Source: Phycisphaerae bacterium (GTDB lineage Bacteria; Planctomycetota; Phycisphaerae; UBA1845). Taken from it: a stretch of 62,851 nucleotides of DNA. Below are positions 34,130 through 42,548 of this stretch, piece after piece. The translations under genes were made by a program, and so were the position numbers. Numbering within the stretch: position 1 is the stretch's first letter; each line of letters opens with the position of its first letter. Location of the stretch: assembly GCA_013360585.1 (NCBI GenBank), contig JABWBH010000021.1, forward strand, positions 1 through 62,851, written 5' to 3'. The notes under the pieces were generated by a model, which was not told the DNA's origin, made no database searches, and saw only the letters and a program-made list of their open reading frames with translations.

Positions 34130-35986
34130 GTGGATCAACCGTGTCGAAGGATACTGCTGGGTTTTCCGCCTTCCCGCGCGTGCGGAATCGTACTGATGAT
34201 CGAGCTGCTGGTCGTCGCCGCCGGGTGCGGCGCGCCCGCCGGCGAGGCGCCCGTCAACGACAATGCGTCGGACGGCGGCTTCGTCTTCGAGGGCGAGGAC
34301 GACCCCACGATCGCAGCGCTCGATTACGAACGCTCGGAACTCCTCGTGCAAACCCTCCCGGGCGCCACCGCAACCGAACTCGCAGACGCCTACGCCTCCG
34401 CCGGCGCCCAAGCCGTGGACGCCATCCCCGAACTTGATACCGTCGTCCTCGCCGTCGACCCGGATCAGCTCCTCACCGCCGCCGCCGCCCTCGCGGAGCA
34501 CGAGCTGATTGAAGCCGTCCGCAAGAATTACCTTTACCACGTCGAAGCCGCTCCGAACGATCCACGCGCCGCCGAACAATCACACCTGGACCAGCTCAGA
34601 CTCGCGGAAGCGTGGGACATCTCGACCGGCGATTCCGCGACGATCATCGCCATCCTCGACACCGGCGTCCTCCCGACGCACGAAGACCTGCGCGCCAACC
34701 TTCTCGACGGATACAACGTCGTGGACGCCAACACCGACTTTTCCGATGTTCACGGACACGGAACCGCTGTCGCGGGCGCCGCCGCAGCCGCATCCAACAA
34801 CGCCCAGGGCGTCGCCGGCGTCTGCGGGAATTGTTCGATCCTTCCGGTGCGTGTGTCTCTGCCCGACGGTCGCGCCTCGAGCCGCGCCATCGCTTCGGCG
34901 GTGCTCTGGACCGTGCTTCAAGGCGCCTCGGTCATCAACATCAGTTTCGGACCGCTGGAGCAGGACAAGATCGTTCTCGCGGCGGCCCAGGTCGCCCGCA
35001 ACAACGGCGTGCCCGTCGTCATCGCCGCCGGAAACCAGGGCGCGCGCAAGTCCGCAGCCGACAGCGAGCACGCCTTGTTCATCGGCGCGGTCAACGACGA
35101 TGACACGCTCGCCGACTTCTCCAACACCGGACCTTTTGTCGATCTCGTCGCTCCCGGGGTGCGCATCCTCACCACCGATCTGACCGCCACTTACGCCCGT
35201 TACAACGGAACGTCGTTCTCGGCGCCGATCGCCACCGGCGTCATCGCCCTGATCCGATCGGTCAATCCCGACCTGCGTCCCGCCACCCTCGAGAACCTCC
35301 TGCGAACCACCGCGCTGGATCTCGGCGCTTCCGGGAGGGATTCGTCGTTCGGTTCCGGGTTGATCGACGCTGCCGCCGCCCTTGCCCGCGCGGAAACCAC
35401 CGAAGAGTCCCCGGACACCACGCCTCCGACGGTGACCGTCTCCAGCCCGCGTGACGGCGCGACAGCGTCCGGAAGAGTCCCCGTCCGAGTCACGGCCGCC
35501 GACGCCGCCGGCGTCGCCGACGTCGTGCTCTCCGTCGACGGCGCGCCCGCGCTGACCGACTCCGTCTCCCCTTACACGTTTTCGCTTGACACATCCTCCC
35601 TCGCGCCCGGCGCGCACACCCTCGCCGTGGTCGCCACCGACGTCGTCGGCAACGCCTCGTCCGCGCGCACCGTGCGGATCACCGTCGCCGGAGCGACCGG
35701 CGACACCGCTCCGCCCACCGCCGCCCTCATCTCGCCTTCTGACGGCGCAACGGTTTTCGGAACCGTCGAAGCCCGCGCCCTGGTCACCGACAACAGCGCC
35801 TTGTCGCGCGTGGAGTGGCTCGTCGACGGACGTTCCGCACGAAGCGCCTCGGTCGCCGGAACGCGCCAGGAGGTCTCGTTCTTCTGGAACACCTCGGCGC
35901 TTTCCTCCGGGTCGCACACCCTCACGCTCCGCGTCACCGACACCGCCGGTCTTACAGCGAGCGCCGCCGTGACCGTGCGCAAGTGA
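34130..35986 (+). CDS. Subtilisin-like serine protease with two C-terminal Ig-like domains
   Basis: The 618-residue S8-family protease is exported. Its N-terminus ends in VVAAGC, which resembles a lipobox but has Ala at -3, so lipid attachment is uncertain. A propeptide-like inhibitor segment spans about 68-140. The catalytic domain has Asp177 (AILDTGV), His210 (HGHGTAVAG), oxyanion Asn302 (AAGNQG) and Ser362 (NGTSFSAP). Two bacterial Ig-like beta-sandwiches follow (about 425-515 and 525-618), each beginning TPPT/APPT with SPxDGAT. The GTG at 34130 has AGGAGA 7 nt upstream. It is likely a cell-surface or periplasmic protease. Confidence 0.9.
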   Translation: MDQPCRRILLGFPPSRACGIVLMIELLVVAAGCGAPAGEAPVNDNASDGGFVFEGEDDPTIAALDYERSELLVQTLPGATATELADAYASAGAQAVDAIPELDTVVLAVDPDQLLTAAAALAEHELIEAVRKNYLYHVEAAPNDPRAAEQSHLDQLRLAEAWDISTGDSATIIAILDTGVLPTHEDLRANLLDGYNVVDANTDFSDVHGHGTAVAGAAAAASNNAQGVAGVCGNCSILPVRVSLPDGRASSRAIASAVLWTVLQGASVINISFGPLEQDKIVLAAAQVARNNGVPVVIAAGNQGARKSAADSEHALFIGAVNDDDTLADFSNTGPFVDLVAPGVRILTTDLTATYARYNGTSFSAPIATGVIALIRSVNPDLRPATLENLLRTTALDLGASGRDSSFGSGLIDAAAALARAETTEESPDTTPPTVTVSSPRDGATASGRVPVRVTAADAAGVADVVLSVDGAPALTDSVSPYTFSLDTSSLAPGAHTLAVVATDVVGNASSARTVRITVAGATGDTAPPTAALISPSDGATVFGTVEARALVTDNSALSRVEWLVDGRSARSASVAGTRQEVSFFWNTSALSSGSHTLTLRVTDTAGLTASAAVTVRK

Positions 35987-36090
35987 ACAACGCAGGCGGA
36001 GGCCCGCAATGCGAGGCGGGACGAACGCCCGCCGTGGATGAGGGCGCCGGCGCGGTATCAGGCAGATGCGGATCGCGGATCAGGAGGGCA

Positions 36091-38112
36091 TCAAATCTGC
36101 GCCACGAACGCGAGACGCTCAGCCACTTCACGCAGAAGTCCTTCCCGCGTGATCGGCTTTGAAAGGAAATGATCGCATCCGGCGTCGATGCACTTCTGAC
36201 ATTCTCCGCTCATCGCGTGCGCGGTGAGGGCGACGATCTGGCTGGTGTACCCGCGAGCCCGAAGCTCTGCCGCGGCGGTGTATCCGTCCATCACGGGCAT
36301 CTGCATGTCCATCAGAATGACGTCATAAGGACGTCCTTCATCTCGCGCCTTCATCGCCGCTTCGACGCCGTCGGCGCCGTTCTCGGCAAGGTCCACCTCG
36401 GCGCCGGCCCGACGGAGGATGCCGCGGATCAAGCGCTGATTGTCCGGCCCGTCTTCAACCAGGAGGATGCGCCCGTGGAGGCGCGGAAGGCGCCGCGAAG
36501 CCGTCGCGGATTCCAGTTCAGCCCGCGCGGACTCCAGCGAAGTCAGCATCGGCACACCGGACACGTCACCCGCGTCGATCCGCAGCGAGAACGTGCTGCC
36601 GCACCCGGAACGGCTTTCCAGCGTCAAATCCCCGCCCAGCATGCGGGCGAGCGCCCGACTGATCGTCAGCCCCAGCCCTGTGCCCCCGAACCGTCGCGTC
36701 GTGGACGCGTCCGCCTGCACAAAAGGTTCGAACAACCGCGTCTGCACCTCCGCGGGGATGCCCGGACCGGTGTCGGCCACGTGATAGACGACGGCGCCGC
36801 GCGACGCCTCGAATCCGAGACGCACCGTCACGCCGCCGGCCGACGTGAACTTGATCGCGTTGCCCACGAGGTTCACCAGCGCCTGCTTCACGCGCACCGG
36901 GTCGCTGACGATCCGCTCCGGAACCGGCCCGTCCAGTTGAACGTCGAGGCGGATGCCTTTCTCTCCGGCACGCTCGCCGAACAACGCGGCAACGTCCGCC
37001 AGCACGCGACCGGGGTTCACCAACGTGCGCTCCACCTTCATCATGCCCGCTTCGATCTTCGACAGGTCGAGGATGTCGTTGATCAGCATCAGCAGGTGCT
37101 GCCCGTTGCGGCGGATGATGTTGACGTAATTGAGCCGGTCGGAGGCGTTGTGCTCGGCGTCCACGAGGAGGTCGCCGAAACCGAGGATCGCGGTCATCGG
37201 CGTGCGGATCTCGTGGCTCATGTTGGCGAGGAACGCGCTTTTCGCCTCCGAAGCGGCACGGGCTTCGCGCGTCGCCTGCTCCAGCGCCGCGTTGAGTTCC
37301 TCCAGCTCCCGTTGCTTACGTTCCAACTGAGCTTTCCCCTCCGCCAGCGCCGAGTTGGCCGACTCCAGCGACGCGGCGTACATCCGCAGACGCGTCTCTC
37401 CGGCGGCGAGGTCCGCCGTGCGCTGCGCGACTTCCGCCTCGATGATCCGGTTGGTCGCCTCCAGTTGCGCCTGCTGCGAGGCGAGGCGACGCATCTCGAT
37501 CCGCCCGCGGCGGCAATACAGGACGAGGATCACGCCTTCGAAGATGACCCACCCCGCATGTTCAAACCAGCGCCACCGGTCCACCGTCAGCACGCCGTAT
37601 ACCGACTGCGGAAAGTAAAGTCCGCGCACCCAGTGATCCGCCGCAACCACGACCGTCGCCGTCACGAGGACGCTGACCTCCCGGTAAAACGCAAGAAACG
37701 CCAGCGATCCGAAAACGTGGAAATGCGTCTCGATCCGGCCGCCGGTCAGGTGGATCAGTAACGCGGAGGATAACATCTGCCCCACCGCAATCACGTGCCG
37801 CGTCGAGGCTTCTCCCGGTCGCAACAACGCCAGCAGGATGGGAAACGCCGCGACGGCCCCGCCCAGAAAAACCGCCGCCCGGACGTGAATGTGTACGTCG
37901 CTGTAAGCCCCGGCCCAGGTGCGAGGCGAGATGAGCAACGCCGCGGCGATCCCCCCCAGCCACTGCACCAGCATCAGCACCGCGAAAAACCGGTCCGTCC
38001 GCTGAAAGTTGGACCGGCGGCTGCTCGCAAAGATCTCTTCTGTCCGCGCCGCAATCTCCGGCGACGGCGGCGCGGGACAGGACGGGGTCATCATGTTCTG
38101 GCTCGCGTTCAT
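36091..38112 (-). CDS. Membrane hybrid histidine kinase with receiver domain
   Basis: The 673-residue protein has an N-terminal multi-helix membrane sensor (about 41-200) containing TGGRIETHFHVFGSLAFLAF, with several His residues that could bind metal or heme. A coiled coil (205-290) follows. The kinase core has the H-box FLANMSHEIRTPM (His300), N-box near Asn417, and G-boxes ADTGPGIP and GGTGLGLTIS. The C-terminal receiver domain has the phospho-acceptor Asp602 (ILMDMQMP). It overlaps the upstream thioredoxin-fold gene by 4 nt, so the two are coupled. The signal sensed is unknown; redox or metal is a guess from the His-rich sensor and the partner. Confidence 0.93.
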   Translation of the reverse strand: MNASQNMMTPSCPAPPSPEIAARTEEIFASSRRSNFQRTDRFFAVLMLVQWLGGIAAALLISPRTWAGAYSDVHIHVRAAVFLGGAVAAFPILLALLRPGEASTRHVIAVGQMLSSALLIHLTGGRIETHFHVFGSLAFLAFYREVSVLVTATVVVAADHWVRGLYFPQSVYGVLTVDRWRWFEHAGWVIFEGVILVLYCRRGRIEMRRLASQQAQLEATNRIIEAEVAQRTADLAAGETRLRMYAASLESANSALAEGKAQLERKQRELEELNAALEQATREARAASEAKSAFLANMSHEIRTPMTAILGFGDLLVDAEHNASDRLNYVNIIRRNGQHLLMLINDILDLSKIEAGMMKVERTLVNPGRVLADVAALFGERAGEKGIRLDVQLDGPVPERIVSDPVRVKQALVNLVGNAIKFTSAGGVTVRLGFEASRGAVVYHVADTGPGIPAEVQTRLFEPFVQADASTTRRFGGTGLGLTISRALARMLGGDLTLESRSGCGSTFSLRIDAGDVSGVPMLTSLESARAELESATASRRLPRLHGRILLVEDGPDNQRLIRGILRRAGAEVDLAENGADGVEAAMKARDEGRPYDVILMDMQMPVMDGYTAAAELRARGYTSQIVALTAHAMSGECQKCIDAGCDHFLSKPITREGLLREVAERLAFVAQI

Positions 38113-38783
38113 TCCTCCGCTCCCGTCCCAAGCCCCGCCGCCAACTCAGGTTCAAAAAGCGGACATCCGAAGACCGGCGTCATCACGCTGACCGGCGTGG
38201 CGCCGCTGATCAACGCGCGCACCGCGTCCATCCCCGACGAGTCGCCTTCGTGCCCTCTCGCCGGCGTCAATCCGCCGCTGAAAAACAGCCTGCCTCGGGC
38301 GTCATACATCAGCACGTGACCGGACGTCGTCGCCCCGAAGCGACGGGCCTCCGCACCCCCGTCATCGAACATGACACTCAATCCCGCGATCACCCGGCAC
38401 TTGCCGACCAGATCGCTGTCGCGCCAGCTCTCCGACACAGATTCGGGGCATACGAAAACGACCGTGCAACGCACGCGCGAGGCTCCGAACGACAAGATCC
38501 GCTCCAGGTTGGACAGGCTCGCCCGGCTGCAAGGACATTTCGGGTGCAGAAACATCAGCAGCGCCGGCCGGTCCGCCGGGTGAGCGATCCGCGACCCCGC
38601 CGGCCAGTACATGTCCGGCGCGGCGGATGAACCAGGTCTGGCGGCGTACTCGACAATCCGCTTGCCGCCGAAAAAAAGAACCGTCGCCCAGACCGCCGCC
38701 CCGGTCGCCACCCACCACGCTCCTCGATGGCGCGAACCCGCTCGAAATGCGGCGCCGGTGTCCTTTCCTGCCGAGGCGTTCAT
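38109..38783 (-). CDS. Thioredoxin-fold membrane-anchored protein (RedB-like)
   Basis: The 224-residue protein has one N-terminal transmembrane helix (about 22-40, WWVATGAAVWATVLFFGG) and an extracytoplasmic domain with FLHPKCPCSRASLSNLERIL. The CPC motif sits where thioredoxins carry CxxC. The C-terminal half has VMFDDGGAEARRFGATTSGHVLMYDARGRLFFSGG, a thioredoxin-like strand-helix pattern. ATG 38783 is used; no strong Shine-Dalgarno was seen. It overlaps the hybrid kinase start (ATGA). Similar protein-kinase pairs occur in planctomycetes, and the name RedB is used for relatives, but no function is established. Confidence 0.72.
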   Translation of the reverse strand: MNASAGKDTGAAFRAGSRHRGAWWVATGAAVWATVLFFGGKRIVEYAARPGSSAAPDMYWPAGSRIAHPADRPALLMFLHPKCPCSRASLSNLERILSFGASRVRCTVVFVCPESVSESWRDSDLVGKCRVIAGLSVMFDDGGAEARRFGATTSGHVLMYDARGRLFFSGGLTPARGHEGDSSGMDAVRALISGATPVSVMTPVFGCPLFEPELAAGLGTGAEE

Positions 38784-39086
38784 GCAACAAGGGCATCGGT
38801 TTCCGCCGTCGCCAAGGTGAACCGCGCTGCGGGTGGATCGATCCCGCCGCGCAATCGGTAACGTTCGGAAGCGGATACCCGCCGACGCCTGCCGCGGGGC
38901 CCTTCCGGCCCGCTCTCGTCCGGTGCATGACCTCAAAAGAGGAAACGCGCAGGATATGCGCCCCGTCTTAATGTTCGCGGCGGATGCCTGTCGCCGCGCC
39001 GTGCGCTTCGGCTCAAACGAACTTTTACCCGACTCCACGCGGCACCTCCCTGGAAGTTCGGATCATGTCGGGTATCCTTCGCACGC

Positions 39087-40127
39087 ATGACGCAACTGCG
39101 AACTTTGACGCTTGAGGCGCCGGGGAGCTTCTCTCTGGCGGCGACGGTCTTGTCGCACGGGTGGCATGAGTGCGCCCCGATGTCGTGGTCGCAGGGGGGG
39201 GCGTGCTTTCAAGTCATGACGCGCGCCGGCGATGAAGTGCGCCGGATCAGCGTAAGCGAGCGTGAGCGGTCGCGCGATCGCGTCCTCCTGCGCGCCGACG
39301 TCGAGGGGCGCAACCTCTCGCGTGAGGAGGTTCCGGGAGTCCGCGACGACCTGCGCGTCGTGCTCGGGCTGGATCAAGACCTTGCCGAGTTTCACGAGCT
39401 TTGTCGTTCGCATCCCGCCCTGCACGTCGTCCCGCGCATCGGCGCTGGTCGGCTCCTTCGCGCCAGGGCGATGTCCGAGAACGTGCTCAAGGCTGTCTGC
39501 GCCACGAACGTAAACTGGACGCAGGCCGTCAAGATGATCAACCGGATCGCCCAGCTCGGACCCGTGTTCCCTCATTTCCGCAGCCTCAATGCCTGGCCCC
39601 GCTGCCGCGAGATTCTGCGCGCCGGGCGCGACTACCTCGTCGGCGTCGCCCGGATCGGATACCGCGCCGACTCGATCCTCAGACTCTGCACCGAACAACT
39701 GTCAGGCGAGTGCGATCTTGAAGCCCTCGACGACCTCGCCCGCACGATCCCGACCGAGCCGTTGCGCAAGAGAATCCTCGCGCTGCGCGGCGTCGGACCC
39801 GCCACGTCCGGCTTCCTTCTCTCGATGCTCGGGCATCACGATCATCTGTCGATCGACTCGGCGACGCTCGCGCACGTTTCCCGCACGCATCTGTCGGGGC
39901 ACCGCGCCTCACGTGCGGCGGTCGAGGACATCTACGCCGGATACGGGCGCTGGAAGAACCTCGTTTACTGGTTCGAGAACTGGATCACGTGGGACACCGC
40001 CCGGCAGCTGATCGAGAACGCCCCGACATCGGCCACCCGCACGAAGCCCGCCTCTCGCACCAGGCCCGCGCCCCGGGGCAAGGCGGCGCGCCGCGTCAGT
40101 CGAAGTTCACCGGGTCCACGTCGATGA
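39087..40127 (+). CDS. HhH-GPD superfamily DNA glycosylase
   Basis: The 346-residue base-excision repair protein has the helix-hairpin-helix LRGVGPATSG (233-242) followed by Asp257 (LSIDSAT), the catalytic Asp position of the superfamily. No iron-sulphur Cys cluster is present, so it is closer to AlkA/OGG-like enzymes than to endonuclease III or MutY. The N-terminal region has an AlkA-like beta domain. The C-terminal 40 residues are basic and Pro-rich. It converges on and overlaps the 3' end of priA by 32 bp. Substrate (alkylated or oxidised purine) is not resolved. Confidence 0.83.
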   Translation: MTQLRTLTLEAPGSFSLAATVLSHGWHECAPMSWSQGGACFQVMTRAGDEVRRISVSERERSRDRVLLRADVEGRNLSREEVPGVRDDLRVVLGLDQDLAEFHELCRSHPALHVVPRIGAGRLLRARAMSENVLKAVCATNVNWTQAVKMINRIAQLGPVFPHFRSLNAWPRCREILRAGRDYLVGVARIGYRADSILRLCTEQLSGECDLEALDDLARTIPTEPLRKRILALRGVGPATSGFLLSMLGHHDHLSIDSATLAHVSRTHLSGHRASRAAVEDIYAGYGRWKNLVYWFENWITWDTARQLIENAPTSATRTKPASRTRPAPRGKAARRVSRSSPGPRR

Positions 40128-42426
40128 TCATCCCGCGCCGTGCGGCGCGGGTCTCGGGTTGCGTCTGAAGTCCGGCAAGAAGCCTCTGAAGATCCGTCGC
40201 GGAGGACGCCCGCAGCAGGAACTCATACCGGTAGCGGTCGCGCAGACGCAGACGTGCGCAGGGCGCCGGGCCCAGAACATCAGCCTCCGACGCGCCGGAC
40301 CGCACAATCTCCTCGCGCAGAGCGGTCGCCAGCGTTTGCGCGTGCGCCAGCGCGGTCTCCTCCCGCGCATGTGTGACAACCCCGCGCGCAAGTCTCCGGA
40401 AAGGCGGGTATCCAAGGCGGGCGCGCATCCGCAGCTCATGCTCCACGAACGCCTCGTAATCCCCGCGACGCGCGAACGTCAGCGCCGGCAGTTGCGGCAA
40501 GGTCGTCTGCACGATCACTTCGCCGGGAAGGTCGCCGCGCCCGGCGCGCCCCGCGACCTGCGTCATCAGGTGAAAATAACGCTCCTGATTCCGGAAGTCC
40601 GCCGTCGCGGTGATACTCTCGGCGGCCAGCACGCCCACCAGCGACACAAAAGGGAAGTCCAGCCCTTTTGCGATCATCTGCGTGCCCAGCAGAATGTCCA
40701 CCCGCCGGCTTTCGACATCCTCGACAAGGCGCACGTACTCGTCGCGATGATGCATCGTGTCGCTGTCCGCCCGCCGGATGCGAGCCTCCGGGAAGTGCGC
40801 CTTCAGCGCTTCCTCGACCTTTTGCGTCCCCAGTCCCGCGCGGATCAGAACGCCCCCGCATCCGACACCTGGGCAAATCCGCGGAAGGTCGATGCGGCTG
40901 TAACAGTGGTGGCAGACCGCCTGCCCCCGCGCCTCATGCGCGATCAGCGGCAGGCTGCATCGCGGACAGTGCACCGACTGCCGGCACTGCGGACACCACA
41001 ACCGCGTCGCATAACCGCGCCGGTTCAGCAGCAGCAGACTCTGCTCGCCGCGCTCCAGCGTCTCCCGCAGCTTGCGCTCAAGGAGACGGGAGAATACGAC
41101 GTTCTCCCGTCCCAGCGCCTGCGCCTCGACGTTCATGTCCACTACGGACATCTCGGGCATCGGACGGTCCGCGACCCGGCGCGGCAAGATCACACGCGTG
41201 TATTCCCGCCGCGACGTACTGTTGAACCACGTCTCCAGCGACGGCGTCGCCGACCCGAGCACGACGACGACGCCGAGCTGATGTCCGCGCATGATCGCCG
41301 CGTCGCGCACGTGAAACCGGGGAGATTGAAGGTTCTTGTAGCTGGATTCCTGCTCCTCATCCACGCAGATCAGCCCCAGCCGCGGGCAGGGCGCGAACAC
41401 CGCGCTGCGCGTTCCGATCACGACGTCAGCGTCGCCGGCGGCGATCCGCCTCCACGTCACGGAGCGCTGCGCCTCGGTCAGCCCGCTGTGCATCACCGCG
41501 ACGCGGTCGAACCGCGAGGCGAGGCGGGCGACGAGTTGCGTCGTGAGCACAATTTCCGGCACGAGCAGGATCGCCTGCCTTCCTCTCGCAACCGCCGCGC
41601 GGATCGCATGAACGTAGACCTCCGTCTTCCCGCTTCCGCTGACGCCGTGAAGGAGCGTGACGAAAAAGCCTCCCCGCTCAATGTGCGAAACGACCGCCCC
41701 TACCGCGTCGGACTGCGCGTCCGTGAGTGTAAAATCCGGAATGCGGGAAAGCGGCGCAGCGCTACCCTCCGCCGGCGAAAGCGCTTTGCGCCGAACGATC
41801 TCAATCCAGCGGTCCCGCGCCATCGCCCGCAGCACCGCGTCCGAGACGCCGACGCGTTCGCGCAGGGCGTCCAGCGGAGTCTCCGCACCGGTCTGATCCA
41901 GCGCTTCAAGGACAGCGCGGCGCTGCGGAGTCAGGCGGGCGCGGCGATCCGGCGAAGAACCTTCCGCCTCGCCTGTCTCGCCGCCCGGCGTTCGTTCTCC
42001 CCGTCTCACGAAGCGTGTCACACGCAAGCCGCGCTCTTTCCGCACCGCCTCCGGCGCCATCGCCTTCAGCACAAGGCCGGGCGCCGTCACATAATGTGCG
42101 GCCAGCCGCCGCCCCAGCGCGAGCAGGTCCGCGTCAAGATACGTCTCCTCGTCGATCAACTCGAGCAGGGGGCGCAGCGTCGTCCGGATCGGCTCTCGAG
42201 TCAGCCCGACGACGAAGCCCGGCGTCGGTCGTGCGCCGCGCCCCAGACCGACCCGCACCCGCTGCCCCAGCCGGATGCGCGGAACGAGCGCCTCAGGGAC
42301 GGAGAACGAATACGTGCGGAGCAGCGGGACGATCGGCGCGACTTCCGCAACGACCCCCGTGCGATCCTGCGACGGGGATTCCGACCAGAGCCACCCCGAC
42401 GGACTTTCCGATCCTCGTGCCTGCAT
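40096..42426 (-). CDS. priA: Primosomal protein N' (replication restart helicase)
   Basis: This superfamily 2 helicase reloads the replisome at stalled forks. The 776-residue protein has the N-terminal DNA-binding domain (VVAEVAPIVPLLRTYSFSVP), Walker A GVSGSGKTEV, and Walker B VDEEQESSYK (H to Q relative to DEEH). The zinc region has CPQC, CPRC, CHHC and CPGVGC (Cys pairs). The C-terminus is WIMIDVDPVNFD-like (IIDVDPVNFD), the family's usual ending. It is divergent from recQ. Confidence 0.96.
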   Translation of the reverse strand: MQARGSESPSGWLWSESPSQDRTGVVAEVAPIVPLLRTYSFSVPEALVPRIRLGQRVRVGLGRGARPTPGFVVGLTREPIRTTLRPLLELIDEETYLDADLLALGRRLAAHYVTAPGLVLKAMAPEAVRKERGLRVTRFVRRGERTPGGETGEAEGSSPDRRARLTPQRRAVLEALDQTGAETPLDALRERVGVSDAVLRAMARDRWIEIVRRKALSPAEGSAAPLSRIPDFTLTDAQSDAVGAVVSHIERGGFFVTLLHGVSGSGKTEVYVHAIRAAVARGRQAILLVPEIVLTTQLVARLASRFDRVAVMHSGLTEAQRSVTWRRIAAGDADVVIGTRSAVFAPCPRLGLICVDEEQESSYKNLQSPRFHVRDAAIMRGHQLGVVVVLGSATPSLETWFNSTSRREYTRVILPRRVADRPMPEMSVVDMNVEAQALGRENVVFSRLLERKLRETLERGEQSLLLLNRRGYATRLWCPQCRQSVHCPRCSLPLIAHEARGQAVCHHCYSRIDLPRICPGVGCGGVLIRAGLGTQKVEEALKAHFPEARIRRADSDTMHHRDEYVRLVEDVESRRVDILLGTQMIAKGLDFPFVSLVGVLAAESITATADFRNQERYFHLMTQVAGRAGRGDLPGEVIVQTTLPQLPALTFARRGDYEAFVEHELRMRARLGYPPFRRLARGVVTHAREETALAHAQTLATALREEIVRSGASEADVLGPAPCARLRLRDRYRYEFLLRASSATDLQRLLAGLQTQPETRAARRGMIIDVDPVNFD

Positions 42427-42548
42427 GACTGACGCGCAGGATGCTGACGTTGCGGCGATCGGTCAAGAAACCTCGCCGCCCCTGACGTTCGCATTATTTT
42501 CGGACCGCCCCTTGAACTCCGCCGAGGGCGCGCGTTACGCTTCCGCGC

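Noticed and set aside
36003-36046. GGCGGG...CCCGCC hairpin between the protease and the hybrid kinase as a bidirectional terminator
   Set aside because: The stem is only 6 bp and no T-tract follows on either strand.
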